Positions 36,306 through 45,768 of a stretch of 64,000 bases of DNA are shown piece by piece. The notes beneath the pieces are model-generated. The model was not told where the DNA came from, did not search any database, and saw only the letters and a program-made list of their open reading frames with translations. The DNA is taken from NCBI RefSeq assembly GCF_900105325.1, contig NZ_FNSU01000003.1:1054001-1118000 (forward strand), read 5' to 3'. Each line of letters opens with the position of its first letter. Position 1 is the stretch's first letter. The translations under genes were made by a program, and so were the position numbers. The DNA comes from Pseudomonas marginalis (lineage in GTDB: Bacteria > Pseudomonadota > Gammaproteobacteria > Pseudomonadales > Pseudomonadaceae).

Positions 36306-37187
36306 GTGTCTAAAGGTGTTGTGTTATCGGTGTCGGCCTCGGTGTTGTTTGCCGTGATGTATTACTTCACGTCATTGCTGACGCCATTGAGCGGCCTGGA
36401 AATTTTCGGCTGGCGCATGTTGCTGACCGTACCGTGCATGACGGTGTTCATGATCGTCAGCGGCGAATGGCGGCGGGTCTGGGAATTGCTGCGAGTGCTG
36501 GCGGCCAAGCCTCGGCTGATCGGCGGTGTGGTGTTGTCGTCGGCGTTGCTGGGCGTGCAGTTGTGGTTGTTCATGTGGGCGCCGCTGAACGGGCGCAGCC
36601 TGGATGTATCGGTGGGTTACTTCCTGCTGCCGCTGACCATGGTGCTGACCGGGCGCCTGGTATGGGGCGAACAGTTGTCCTACCTGCAAAAGATCGCGGT
36701 GTTTTTTGCCGGCCTCGGGGTACTCAACGAGTTGTTCCAGGCCGGCGGGTTCTCCTGGGCGACGCTGGTGGTGATCATCGGTTACCCGCTGTATTTCATT
36801 GCGCGCAGATACCTCAAGACCGACCACCTGGGCGGACTGTGGCTGGACATGGCGCTCATGCTGCCGGTGGCCTGGTGGTTTGTGCAAAGCGGCGAACAGG
36901 GCTTTGCGGTGATGGATGCCCACCCCAAGCTGTACGGGTTGATCCCGATGCTGGGCCTGATCAGCGCCTCGGCGCTCGTGAGCTATATCATCGCCAGCCG
37001 CCTGCTGGCGTTCAGCCTGTTCGGACTGCTCAGTTATGTCGAGCCGGTGCTGTTGCTGGTGGTGGCGCTGCTGCTGGGTGAAGGCATCAAGGCCGGCGAA
37101 TGGTTGACCTACATCCCGATCTGGATCGCGGTCATGGTCCTGGTGTTCGAAGGGGTCAAGCACCTGGTGCGTCAGCGCAGGGCTTGA
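36306..37187 (+). CDS. rarD: RarD-like EamA-family transporter
   Basis: 293 residues with ten hydrophobic helices in the drug/metabolite transporter fold. The N terminus (SKGVVLSVSASVLFAVMYY) and the segment LFMWAPLNGRSLDVSVGYFL with MVLTGRLVWGEQLS match RarD, named for chloramphenicol sensitivity in E. coli; its natural substrate is unsettled. The GTG at 36306 is chosen because GAGGAC lies six bases upstream and RarD orthologs start with M-x-KG; a TTG at 36261 would add 15 residues. Its 3' end overlaps the convergent fimbrial chaperone gene by 32 bases. Confidence 0.88.
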   Translation: MSKGVVLSVSASVLFAVMYYFTSLLTPLSGLEIFGWRMLLTVPCMTVFMIVSGEWRRVWELLRVLAAKPRLIGGVVLSSALLGVQLWLFMWAPLNGRSLDVSVGYFLLPLTMVLTGRLVWGEQLSYLQKIAVFFAGLGVLNELFQAGGFSWATLVVIIGYPLYFIARRYLKTDHLGGLWLDMALMLPVAWWFVQSGEQGFAVMDAHPKLYGLIPMLGLISASALVSYIIASRLLAFSLFGLLSYVEPVLLLVVALLLGEGIKAGEWLTYIPIWIAVMVLVFEGVKHLVRQRRA

Positions 37188-37938
37188 GCGACGAACAGGC
37201 GACAGGCCGCAACAGCGCCTGATGGTGCTGAATGGCACCCGCATCGTCCAGGGTGGTGAACTGTACTTGCGTACCGGTCAGGCCCTCGTGAGGCAGCCCG
37301 GGCATCGCAATCCGTGCAGTCCCATAGGGCGCGACCATCGGCGGATCTTCGCTGCGATGCTCCACTGCGCTGAGTGTCAGTACCACCCCGGACAAGGTCA
37401 CGTGATAGGGCGTGGGGTTAAGCACCTCCAACCCCGCCTCGCCTCCACCGCTTACGGACCATTGCAGCGCATGAGCCGCGTCCTGCACCTTCCCCGGCAG
37501 TTCGGCGGGCCGGAGGAAAAGCTTGATCCGCGTACGAAAGGCAAATTGCAGGACGTTGGTTTCAGCCGAGGCCTCAACGCTCGGCCTGATTGCCAGCACG
37601 TTCAGCCAGTACACCGACTCCCGGCCAGCCATCGGCTTCGGCGTTTGATAATGCATGATCCGCAAGGCGCGTCCGGTGCTTGCATTCATGCGAACGATGG
37701 GTGGCGTAATCGTGAACGGCACATCACTGTTTTCGGGCGCCGCCGCCGCATCGCCGTCATCGATCCACGCCTGCACCAGGCGCGGACTGTCAGCCTCATT
37801 GTGCAGGTTGATCACCACCGCGCGCGCGGCGCCCGGATAGATGACACGTGTGCGGTCAATCACGATTTCACCCTGCGCGACGATCACCTGCAGGCTCATC
37901 AGCACGCCAAGGCCCCTGCTCCACAGCGCGATGCTCAT
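37156..37938 (-). CDS. Second periplasmic fimbrial chaperone (PapD-like)
   Basis: 260 residues with an N-terminal signal region. The immunoglobulin-like chaperone domains are recognisable: VIDRTRVIYPGAARAVVINL, the chaperone signature GRESVYWLNVLAI and a C-terminal FRTRIKLFLRPAELPGKV. PapD-like proteins donate a strand to folding pilins and carry them to the usher. It overlaps the adhesin gene (ATGA) and is the last gene of the fimbrial operon; placement suggests it serves the adhesin. The C terminus (SSLKPCADAPGA) extends beyond the usual fold and overlaps rarD by 32 bases. Confidence 0.88.
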   Translation of the reverse strand: MSIALWSRGLGVLMSLQVIVAQGEIVIDRTRVIYPGAARAVVINLHNEADSPRLVQAWIDDGDAAAAPENSDVPFTITPPIVRMNASTGRALRIMHYQTPKPMAGRESVYWLNVLAIRPSVEASAETNVLQFAFRTRIKLFLRPAELPGKVQDAAHALQWSVSGGGEAGLEVLNPTPYHVTLSGVVLTLSAVEHRSEDPPMVAPYGTARIAMPGLPHEGLTGTQVQFTTLDDAGAIQHHQALLRPVACSSLKPCADAPGA

Positions 37939-38969
37939 CGGTAGCTCATTGTGAAGGACGCCAACCCGTTCGCGCTGCCGGGCCGGATCGATGAGCCCGT
38001 CTGGATATAACGTGCGGTCAAAGGAATCTGCACGGTTGCATTGCCGGTTGTGCCGACCAGCCACTGGTTCGGGTTGCCAATGGTCGTGGAGTCAGCGCCG
38101 TAACGCACCAGTGTGCTCCCCCGCAGTAATTGCAGTGCGACGCCGCTGGCCACGGAGGTCGGGGTCAGGGACAACACATCGCTGCGATTGGCCGGCGTGG
38201 TCTGGTCTGTCACCGTGATAAATACGTCACGCGTAGCGCCGCTGGTGCCGCCCGCACATGACAGTGTGATGTTGCGGGTCACGCTGCCGGCGAAGCTGCC
38301 CACCCCGCGAAAGTCACGTGCAGCCACGGCCGGCATGGGCATTGCAACCGAAGGCGTGGTGACGCTGCAGGTGGGTTTGCGGGGCGCATTGATCGTGATA
38401 TTGGAGAAGTTCACCGCGTAATAACCGGCGCCGCTGATGGGCGTGCCGGTGATCGTATACCGTGCAAGGTTCCTGGCGGCGATCGTGCCGCCGGTGATGG
38501 GGCCCGTGGCTACAAAGTAGATACGGGTATCAAGCCCGAGGACGATGGGCCTTGCCCTGATATCTCCAACAATCAGTGTGACACCTGCCGTGTTGATAGG
38601 CATGAACGGCCGATTCGGGTCCCTCGCCATCAAGGCAAACCCGACCCCAGGTACATTGGTGGCATGCACTGGCATTGAAAGCCCGTTAGCGGAAAATGTC
38701 CGGCCCGTCGGCGGGCTATTGACCAGCGCCAGCCTGGCCTGCGCCCCAAAAGCAATGCGTTGGGTACACCGAAGCGCAGATGCTGGAGGGCTGTCAAAGC
38801 GATAGCCGCTGGCGGACCCTATCACTTGCCCTACCTGTTGCCCGGCCGCAACGGTGATCGGGGGAATAGTAATATTCACCGACGGGCCGGGGGCGCAGGT
38901 GATCGCTTGAGCTTCCAGCGCCACCATCCATCCTCCCAGCACCACGCCGACAAGCGAATACCTAGTCAT
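37935..38969 (-). CDS. Fimbrial tip adhesin
   Basis: 344 residues with a signal peptide (cleavage after EAQA). It has the two-domain layout of tip adhesins. The N-terminal receptor-binding domain, about 25-200, has one Cys pair (ITCAPG and LRCTQ). The C-terminal pilin domain, about 205-344, has its own pair (PTCSVTTP, LSCAGG) and ends in the beta-strand LASFTMSYR, matching the usual penultimate Tyr. The ligand cannot be told from sequence. It lies between the usher and the second chaperone in the operon. Confidence 0.82.
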   Translation of the reverse strand: MTRYSLVGVVLGGWMVALEAQAITCAPGPSVNITIPPITVAAGQQVGQVIGSASGYRFDSPPASALRCTQRIAFGAQARLALVNSPPTGRTFSANGLSMPVHATNVPGVGFALMARDPNRPFMPINTAGVTLIVGDIRARPIVLGLDTRIYFVATGPITGGTIAARNLARYTITGTPISGAGYYAVNFSNITINAPRKPTCSVTTPSVAMPMPAVAARDFRGVGSFAGSVTRNITLSCAGGTSGATRDVFITVTDQTTPANRSDVLSLTPTSVASGVALQLLRGSTLVRYGADSTTIGNPNQWLVGTTGNATVQIPLTARYIQTGSSIRPGSANGLASFTMSYR

Positions 38970-39033
38970 GAAAACAACACCTCTGTCATATCGGATAAGT
39001 CTTGCATCGCATCAATCATGAATCGGCGCTCGC

Positions 39034-41706
39034 TCATGGCTGGCCTGCCACCTGGCGAGCCTGGCTCGCCACGCATACCCCTTGCATGAAGTCGGTAGTG
39101 ACCTGTCGCTGGCCGGCGGTCGCCGGCGGCATGTGATAGTGGATATCGCACTGCTCGGCGATTTTGCTGCCCCACTTGACGGTCAGGCGGCCTTCCTGCG
39201 GGATGTCCCGGACGAAGGCTTTACTGGCCTGCCCCACCACACCGACCTCACGCCCTTGCCCATCGAATACCTGTGCGGCAAATGGCAGCGGGCTGCCATT
39301 CTCGCGAACGCCCTTGACCACCACTGCCCGGCCGTTGACCGTGTCGAACTTGACCAGCGATACCGCACCCGAGGTCGGTACGACGTTGCGGGTCGATTCC
39401 TGAAGCTCCACATCCAGCGACATGCCTTCCGGATCGATCTCCACCGTATTGTTCTGGAACGCCGTCAGATTGGGCACGACGGCGTATCCCTTGCTGTTGA
39501 CCCGTGTACCGCCGCCGCCGCCAAGCCGGGCGCCTTCGGCTCCCGGCACATGGACCAGCGCCGAGGCTTCGCCCAGGCTTTGCGAGAACGCCACACCGTC
39601 GGCGTGCACGACTACCCCGCCGTCGGCGCCGAACGAAAGCTGCGAGCTATCGCGGCTCTGGCCATATCCGGCGCGCAGGTGGGTGGCATCGGTGCGATAA
39701 CCCGCATAGGTGTTGAACTGGCTGGAGCGTGTGCCTTCACTGGTCGCACGGTGGGCGGAAACACCGTAGTTGACCTCGGCGTTCTCGCCCAGGAAGCCGT
39801 TGATGCCCACCTGCTGCTGGCTGCCCCGTGTATCGCCGGTATCCCGGGACAGCGAAGTATTGATCGTCGGCGACCTCGACTCGCTCCCCAGGGGCATCGA
39901 CAGTGTGAGCATGTAGCGGTTATCAATGCGCCCAGGTTGGCCGATACGCCCGAAGAACACATCGTCACTGAGCTCGCTTTGGGTCAGTTGCCGCGTGTCC
40001 TGGATCCTCGAACGTTGCGCCGAAAGGTTCCAGTTGAGCTTGTTCCAGGTCGAGCCGTAGCTGGCGGTGAATGAAACCTGGCGCCCCTCCTCACCGCCCC
40101 AATAGTCGACAGAGCTGCCGTACAGGCTCAAGGTGCCGATGCCCAGTTGCTGGCTGATGGTCAGGTCGAGCCGGCTTTTTTGCCGGGCATAGCCGTTGAC
40201 ATCACCGGAGCGGCTCGCGATCTCACGCACATTCAGGGCATCCGGAAGGTTCAGGTATCCCTCTGTGGAGAATCGATACGCGCCCAGCGCAAAATGCGTA
40301 CCCGATGCCGGCAGGCTTTTGTTGTAGCCAAGCCCGAGGCTTTGCCCGGTCAGGCGTCCATGGTCAGGCACCGCGGTACGTGAGGTGGCGGTGTCCAGCG
40401 AAAACGCGCCGACGGGCGTATTCAACGCAACACCGACCTTTCCCTGCTCATAGCCTTTGGAAAGACTGCCGCCGCCATACACCGTCAGGTCATCGGTCAA
40501 GCCGTGTTGCAGAGTGCCTTGAAAGACGCTCGCCCCCTTGGCATCGATGCCCTTTTGCTGCACCTCACCCAGGGTGGCGCTGTATTTTGTCGTGTCGGCC
40601 CGCAGCAGTTGCGGGGCCACTGAGTACGGCACGACGAAGGTGTTCCGACGCCCGTCGACTTCGGTCACGCTGACGATCAAATCACCGCCGTAACCGGTGG
40701 CATGCAGGTCACTGATGACAAAGGGGCCAGGCGCCACCGTGGTCTCATAAATGGTGTAGCCGTTCTGGCTGACCGTGACCGTTGCATTACTGTCGGCGAC
40801 ACCCCGTACCTGCGGTGCATAGCCTTGCTGCGTCTGCGGGCGCATGCGGTCATCGGTGGCCAGGGTCACGCCCCGCAGGCGGACCCCGTCGACGATCTGT
40901 CCGTTGCTGAAGGTGTCTCCCAGGGTCAGTTGTGACTGCCAGGGGATGATACTGCGCTGCACATACGTGGTCGTGTTCTGATAAGTCTCGAAGCCTGTGC
41001 GATTGCTCCAGGCCTGGGCGCCCTGGTGCCGCAAGCGCCAGGCGCCCAGATTGATCCCCGCATTGAGGCCCAGGTAAGTACGACCGTCACCTTCACCGGC
41101 GGTGACTGCGCTGGTGCTGAAGTTGTAATTGAGTAACCCTGCGGCAATCCCCTCATCCAGCGACTCGGGGTCAATGTAGCCACGCATGGAGCGCTTCATA
41201 TAGGCCTGCGGCACGCTGGCGGCCAACTCGAGCGCACCCGGGTCGAAAGTGCTGGACGCCATCGGAATCCACTGCCCCAGGTCGCCGCAATACTGGCCGG
41301 CTGCGGCAGGGTTGCCGACCTCGCGCCCATGGGCCTCGGTATCGACTTTATCCATCGCGATACCGATCTTTTCCAACACTTCGCGACTCAAGCACGGCTG
41401 CGCACCGGCCTTTGCCTGGGCTGCGACGAACTCCACCTCCCTGCGGCCCAATGCCTGGCCGTTGACCACGATATCTACGCGGTACAGGCCGGGGCTCATC
41501 GGGTTGCCGGTGTTGAACCGTGACGTGTCGACCGACGACGCCAGGCCACTGGAGAATGCGTTCAGATCAAAGCTCAACTCAGACGCAAGCGCGGCATCGC
41601 TTGCCATCACGGCCGCACTCATCAAACCACCCAACATCATCGTGCGAGGCTGGAATGGCAAAATCGGGGCGCAACGATGCACCCTTACCTGGATGTGACT
41701 AGGCAT
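39034..41706 (-). CDS. Outer-membrane fimbrial usher (FimD/PapC family)
   Basis: 890 residues, the usual usher length. After a signal-like N terminus (MLGGLMSAAVMASDAALA) comes the periplasmic N-domain (LSFDLNAFSSGLASSVDTSRF, GLYRVDIVVNG), with a Cys pair QPCLSRE and GQYCGDL. The beta-barrel with plug follows (GYAPQVRGVADSNATVTVSQ region) and then the C-terminal domains (GVVGQASKAFVRDIP; EQCDIHY). It forms the pore through which chaperone-subunit complexes are assembled into pili. The neighbours are a chaperone upstream and the adhesin downstream. Confidence 0.92.
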   Translation of the reverse strand: MPSHIQVRVHRCAPILPFQPRTMMLGGLMSAAVMASDAALASELSFDLNAFSSGLASSVDTSRFNTGNPMSPGLYRVDIVVNGQALGRREVEFVAAQAKAGAQPCLSREVLEKIGIAMDKVDTEAHGREVGNPAAAGQYCGDLGQWIPMASSTFDPGALELAASVPQAYMKRSMRGYIDPESLDEGIAAGLLNYNFSTSAVTAGEGDGRTYLGLNAGINLGAWRLRHQGAQAWSNRTGFETYQNTTTYVQRSIIPWQSQLTLGDTFSNGQIVDGVRLRGVTLATDDRMRPQTQQGYAPQVRGVADSNATVTVSQNGYTIYETTVAPGPFVISDLHATGYGGDLIVSVTEVDGRRNTFVVPYSVAPQLLRADTTKYSATLGEVQQKGIDAKGASVFQGTLQHGLTDDLTVYGGGSLSKGYEQGKVGVALNTPVGAFSLDTATSRTAVPDHGRLTGQSLGLGYNKSLPASGTHFALGAYRFSTEGYLNLPDALNVREIASRSGDVNGYARQKSRLDLTISQQLGIGTLSLYGSSVDYWGGEEGRQVSFTASYGSTWNKLNWNLSAQRSRIQDTRQLTQSELSDDVFFGRIGQPGRIDNRYMLTLSMPLGSESRSPTINTSLSRDTGDTRGSQQQVGINGFLGENAEVNYGVSAHRATSEGTRSSQFNTYAGYRTDATHLRAGYGQSRDSSQLSFGADGGVVVHADGVAFSQSLGEASALVHVPGAEGARLGGGGGTRVNSKGYAVVPNLTAFQNNTVEIDPEGMSLDVELQESTRNVVPTSGAVSLVKFDTVNGRAVVVKGVRENGSPLPFAAQVFDGQGREVGVVGQASKAFVRDIPQEGRLTVKWGSKIAEQCDIHYHMPPATAGQRQVTTDFMQGVCVASQARQVAGQP

Positions 41707-41774
41707 AGTTATGACTTCAGTGGCCGCTGGGAAATGTACGTTTGCTTGCCATCATCAACGTTCCGGGCACGCGT

Positions 41775-42566
41775 TCAGCGGTGCAACACAGCAGGCTGCA
41801 CCGATGAAAAGCCACCGAAATCGTTGATGTAGGTGAAACTCACCCGCGCATCAGCAGGTATTGCCTTCGCGGCTTTCGGCACCGGTACCTTCAATGTGCC
41901 TCCTGGTTCCACCATTCCTTCCGGCAGGATCAGTTTTTTCGCGTCGGGATCAGCGCCCATGAGCAGGGCAATGTCGTTGAAGGTGACGTGATACGCCGAT
42001 GGGTTATGCACCTGTATCTCGTTGCCCTGGGCGACCCGCGCCAGGGACCAGCGCAACAGCCCGGGCGCCTCCTCGGGTGTTCCGGATAATTGCGCCGGAC
42101 GAAAAAACACTTTGGTGCGGATACGGAACGCGAACTTGAAGTGGTTCCGCTGGTCGTCTTCAAGCGTGGGATCAAACTCACTGGTCGCACCAGGGACCTC
42201 AAGTACATTCAACCAGAACAGCGACTCTCTATCCGCAGGCAGCGGTGCCTTGGTGTAGGACAGGCGCATGGACTGGCTTTTGCCTGAGTCCAGGCGAAAT
42301 ACCGGCGGAGACAGGACGAAAGGCACATCGCTCAGCGACGGCGCTGCCTCTGGGTCACCGGCGTCCAGCCATGCCTGGACCAGGCGGGGTGCATGTTTGT
42401 CATCATTGGTCACTCGTAGGGTGACCTCGCGTCGCTGCTCGGGGTAAATCTGTCGCGTACCGTCGATAACCACGCCCGCGTGCGCCATGTGCGAGGCCAT
42501 CCCCAAGGACAGGCTCATCGCCACGCACATCGCTCGACGACTTAAGATCATCAGTAAATCCTGCAT
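41775..42566 (-). CDS. Periplasmic fimbrial chaperone (PapD-like)
   Basis: 263 residues with a signal peptide ending near SHMAHA. The chaperone fold is clear: VVIDGTRQIYPEQRREVTLRV and the family signature PADRESLFWLNVLEVP. FAFRIRTKVFFRPAQLSGTP and NPSAYHVTFNDIALLMG belong to the second immunoglobulin-like domain. It stabilises pilus subunits by donor-strand complementation. It lies between the major subunit and usher genes, so it probably serves the main subunit, while the second chaperone further down may serve the adhesin. Confidence 0.92.
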   Translation of the reverse strand: MQDLLMILSRRAMCVAMSLSLGMASHMAHAGVVIDGTRQIYPEQRREVTLRVTNDDKHAPRLVQAWLDAGDPEAAPSLSDVPFVLSPPVFRLDSGKSQSMRLSYTKAPLPADRESLFWLNVLEVPGATSEFDPTLEDDQRNHFKFAFRIRTKVFFRPAQLSGTPEEAPGLLRWSLARVAQGNEIQVHNPSAYHVTFNDIALLMGADPDAKKLILPEGMVEPGGTLKVPVPKAAKAIPADARVSFTYINDFGGFSSVQPAVLHR

Positions 42567-42650
42567 CGGGTAATCCTTGATAACAGTTGTCCTGCGCCCG
42601 ACCGCCGGGTCGAGCGAGGATCTCAGGCGATGGTCATCTGCGTGGCTGCA

Positions 42651-43214
42651 TCAAGGAAAGGTGACCGAGTACTGCACACTGCTGGTGACATTACCCGCGC
42701 CCGCCGCGCCACCGTTGGCGATATAGCGTGCGTAGAACGGCAAGGTCGCCAGGCCATTGGTAACGGTGGCAACGGTCGAGTTGTTGCCAGTGCGCAAGTC
42801 CATTGGCGTGGAGGTCGCACCATCGAGGATTTGTACCTCCACCCGCGAGGCCGGCGTTGCCGTGGCCGTGTTACGCAAGTTGCCGGTTGCCGGGTTGATG
42901 CCAGGGCTGGTCGGCTCATAACGTACGGCGACCTTGGTACCGTCCGGGCACCCACCCGAGCCGCCAACATAGACAAAGTAGCGCTTGGCGCCGGCCGTAT
43001 CGCCTGCGGCCTTGAGGGCCGAGGTTTGCACTCGGTCAAGCACTACCGGGAAGTTGGCGCCCGAACCTGGCGAGGCCCCGGTACCGCCACTGATGGTGCA
43101 GGTGGTGCCACTGACCGAGCCTGTGATGGTGATGGTACCGTCTGCCGCATAAGCGGAGCTGGCGGCAAAGCCGCAAAAGGCCAGCACTGCAGCCGCCAGA
43201 GTTTGTTTTGTCAT
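42651..43214 (-). CDS. Major fimbrial subunit (pilin)
   Basis: 187 residues with a clear signal peptide (LAAAVLAFCGFAASSAYA, cleavage before ADGT). The mature protein begins with DGTITITGSVSGTTCTISGG, placing the donor strand and first Cys as in type 1-like pilins. A second Cys follows in GGCPDGTKVAVRYEP, and it ends in the pilin C-strand SSVQYSVTFP. It is the first gene of the operon, followed by chaperone, usher, adhesin and a second chaperone. The ATG at 43214 is selected by the position of the signal peptide. Confidence 0.85.
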   Translation of the reverse strand: MTKQTLAAAVLAFCGFAASSAYAADGTITITGSVSGTTCTISGGTGASPGSGANFPVVLDRVQTSALKAAGDTAGAKRYFVYVGGSGGCPDGTKVAVRYEPTSPGINPATGNLRNTATATPASRVEVQILDGATSTPMDLRTGNNSTVATVTNGLATLPFYARYIANGGAAGAGNVTSSVQYSVTFP

Positions 43215-43366
43215 AGTCAGTCTTTCCTTAAAGTTGGGTTCGCGGAATGCACGGTTGCGACACAGGAGAACATCAGCTCTTGCGCCCCCCATGTGTGGAA
43301 ATCGCGATCAATCGGGTTCCCAGGCCTGGAAAAGGCGTTTGTTTCAAGCTGGTTCTGAATGGGCAG

Positions 43367-43403
43367 GCAAAAAAAATGCTCCGTACCTTGGGATACGGAG
43401 CAT
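43367..43403 (-). terminator. Intrinsic terminator after hpd
   Basis: A perfect ten-base stem, ATGCTCCGTA / TACGGAGCAT (43376-43403), with an eight-base loop. On the minus strand it is followed by a run of nine T residues. It lies about 40 bases past the hpd stop codon, in hpd orientation. Confidence 0.85.
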
Positions 43404-43444
43404 GTTCGTCAAGCACCTGGGCAGCCTGCCAGGCCCCACATGGA

Positions 43445-44521
43445 TCAGTCGGCGGTCAACACGCCTCGGCGAACCTGATCGCGCTCGATCGACTCGAACA
43501 GCGCCTTGAAGTTGCCCTCGCCAAACCCGTCATCGCCCTTGCGCTGGATGAACTCGAAGAACACCGGGCCCATCAGGGTTTCCGAGAAGATCTGCAGCAA
43601 CAGGCGCTTGTCGCCTTCGATGGACGAGCCGTCCAGCAGGATGCCCCGCGCCTGCAGTTGATCCACCGGTTCGCCGTGGTTCGGCAGGCGACCTTCGAGC
43701 ATTTCGTAGTAGGTGTCCGGCGGTGCGGTCATGAAGCGCATGCCGATCTTCTTGAGTGCGTCCCAGGTCTTGACCAGGTCGTCGGTGAGGAACGCCACGT
43801 GCTGGATGCCCTCGCCATTGAACTGCATCAGGAACTCTTCGATCTGCCCGGCGCCCTTGGACGACTCTTCGTTCAGCGGGATGCGGATCATGCCGTCCGG
43901 GGCGCTCATGGCCTTGGAGGTCAGGCCGGTGTATTCGCCCTTGATATCGAAGTAGCGCGCTTCACGGAAGTTGAACAGTTTCTCGTAGAAGCCGGCCCAG
44001 TAGGCCATGCGCCCGCGATAGACGTTGTGGGTCAGGTGGTCGATGACCTTGAGGCCGGCACCTTGGGGGTTGCGCTCGACGCCGTCGAGGTAGACGAAGT
44101 CGATGTCATAGATCGAGCTGCCCTCACCAAAACGGTCGATCAGGTACAACGGCGCGCCGCCGATGCCCTTGATGGCCGGCAGGTTCAGCTCCATCGGGCC
44201 GGTTTCGATATGGATGGGCTGGGCACCCAGCTCCAGGGCGCGGTTGTAGGCTTTTTGCGAGTCCTTGACGCGGAACGCCATGCCGCACACCGACGGGCCA
44301 TGCTCGGCGGCGAAGTAGGAGGCGATGCTGTTGGGCTCGTTGTTGAGGATCAGGTTGATCTCGCCCTGGCGGAACAGCTGGACGTTCTTGGAGCGGTGAT
44401 TCGCGACTTTGGTGAAGCCCATGATCTCGAAGATCGGCTCCAGGGTGCCCGGGGTCGGCGATGCGAATTCGATAAATTCAAAGCCCATCAGGCCCATTGG
44501 GTTTTCATAGTGGTCGGTCAT
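43445..44521 (-). CDS. hpd: 4-Hydroxyphenylpyruvate dioxygenase
   Basis: 358 residues, the full length of the Pseudomonas enzyme. It converts 4-hydroxyphenylpyruvate to homogentisate in tyrosine breakdown using Fe(II) and oxygen. The iron ligands are recognisable: His near 161 in VIDHLTHNV, His near 240 in GIQHVAFLTDD and Glu near 322 in VFFEFIQRKGDDGFGEGNFKAL. The two-domain vicinal-oxygen-chelate fold begins MTDHYENPMGLMGFEF. It is followed by a good terminator and has its own promoter region in the 246-base gap 44522-44767, in which no further feature was identified. Confidence 0.97.
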   Translation of the reverse strand: MTDHYENPMGLMGFEFIEFASPTPGTLEPIFEIMGFTKVANHRSKNVQLFRQGEINLILNNEPNSIASYFAAEHGPSVCGMAFRVKDSQKAYNRALELGAQPIHIETGPMELNLPAIKGIGGAPLYLIDRFGEGSSIYDIDFVYLDGVERNPQGAGLKVIDHLTHNVYRGRMAYWAGFYEKLFNFREARYFDIKGEYTGLTSKAMSAPDGMIRIPLNEESSKGAGQIEEFLMQFNGEGIQHVAFLTDDLVKTWDALKKIGMRFMTAPPDTYYEMLEGRLPNHGEPVDQLQARGILLDGSSIEGDKRLLLQIFSETLMGPVFFEFIQRKGDDGFGEGNFKALFESIERDQVRRGVLTAD

Positions 44522-44767
44522 GGCCGGCGCCTCATCATTCTTGTGGGTAGCAATTGGTTATTTGCGAGCAAGGATGAGGTCGGAGGGCGGCGCGCAGGAA
44601 AGGCCTCGCACACTGCGGGCGAGGAAGTCACCAAAGATGAGGGGGGAGCCGAGTAGCTTCATGGTTACATCAGTCTCTGACGGCCGAGGCTTGCGTGAGC
44701 GCAAGTCCATATTCTTGTATGCGTAAATCGATTCTACACAGCGTAACTGCGTTTGTCCGTACTCTTA

Positions 44768-45691
44768 TCAAATCCCCATTGCCCTGGCCTGTGCAAGGGG
44801 TTTGTTGCACAGGTAGATGCCCAGCAGGATGATGGCCCCGCCCGCCAGCATGGGCGCCGTCAGTTGCTCCCCCAGCAGCAAGGCACCGCAGATCACCGCC
44901 GTCAGTGGGTTGAGTGCGATAAACACGCCGGAGCGCGTCGCGCCGATACGCCGGATGCCGTCGTAGTAACCGATATACGCCAGCGCCGAGCCCAACACGC
45001 CGAGGTAGGCCAGGCTGAGCCACTGGGTGAGTTGCAAGCGGCCGAGCGCTTCTACGCTGACGCTTGCGGTGACAAACGCGGTGCTGATCAACATCAACGT
45101 GCCCAGCAGCACCGACCAGGTGACCGTCTGCAATGGCCCCAGGCTTTGGTTGAGCCCACGGGCACACAACGAATAAACGCCCCACCCTGCCACGCAGCCA
45201 AGGATCAGCAGGTCGCCGATCCAGGCATCGGCGGTGGCCTGCAGCAACTGCGGGTTACGGCTGACAATGACCGTCCCGGCACCGACTAGGCACAACAGGA
45301 TCCCCAGCAGCTTGATCCGACTCAGCCGCTCCTTGAATAACAGCCAGCTCGCCAGGCCGATCACCGCCGGGTTCAACGCCACGATCAACGAAGCCCGCGA
45401 CGCATTGATGTACTGCAACCCATAGAAGAAGCACAGGTTGTAGAAAAAAATCCCGCAGAAGCCCAGCACCGCCAGCTGCGCAAACTGCCGAAGGTTCGGG
45501 CGTAACAGTCGAATACGCGCGCAGGCCATGAACAGCAACAACGCCAGGCTGGCGAGGATAAAACGCAGGCTGGCGGCCAGCAGCGGATTGAGGTGGTCGG
45601 CCAGGAAGCGCCCGGCGACAAAGGTACCGCCCCAGATCATGGTGACGGCGGCGAGTTTGCAATAAGTCAGGTAGTCGGAGGCGGGATGCAT
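44768..45691 (-). CDS. EamA-family (DMT) inner-membrane transporter
   Basis: 307 residues with ten membrane helices arranged as two EamA repeats, each recognisable by its start (AAVTMIWGGTFVAGRF; LGCVAGWGVYSLCARG) and its conserved end (ALNPAVIGLASWLLFKE; ALNPLTAVICGALLLGEQLT). Members export amino acids, metabolites or drugs; the substrate is not readable. It diverges from a LysR-type regulator gene with 77 bases between starts, a layout typical of a regulator controlling its neighbour exporter. Confidence 0.88.
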   Translation of the reverse strand: MHPASDYLTYCKLAAVTMIWGGTFVAGRFLADHLNPLLAASLRFILASLALLLFMACARIRLLRPNLRQFAQLAVLGFCGIFFYNLCFFYGLQYINASRASLIVALNPAVIGLASWLLFKERLSRIKLLGILLCLVGAGTVIVSRNPQLLQATADAWIGDLLILGCVAGWGVYSLCARGLNQSLGPLQTVTWSVLLGTLMLISTAFVTASVSVEALGRLQLTQWLSLAYLGVLGSALAYIGYYDGIRRIGATRSGVFIALNPLTAVICGALLLGEQLTAPMLAGGAIILLGIYLCNKPLAQARAMGI

Positions 45692-45768
45692 GGGGATGGC
45701 TCTAGGTACGGGGAGAATTGGCGTATTCTTCAGCTAATAACTATTCATCGTAAAATGAGCTTTCACTC

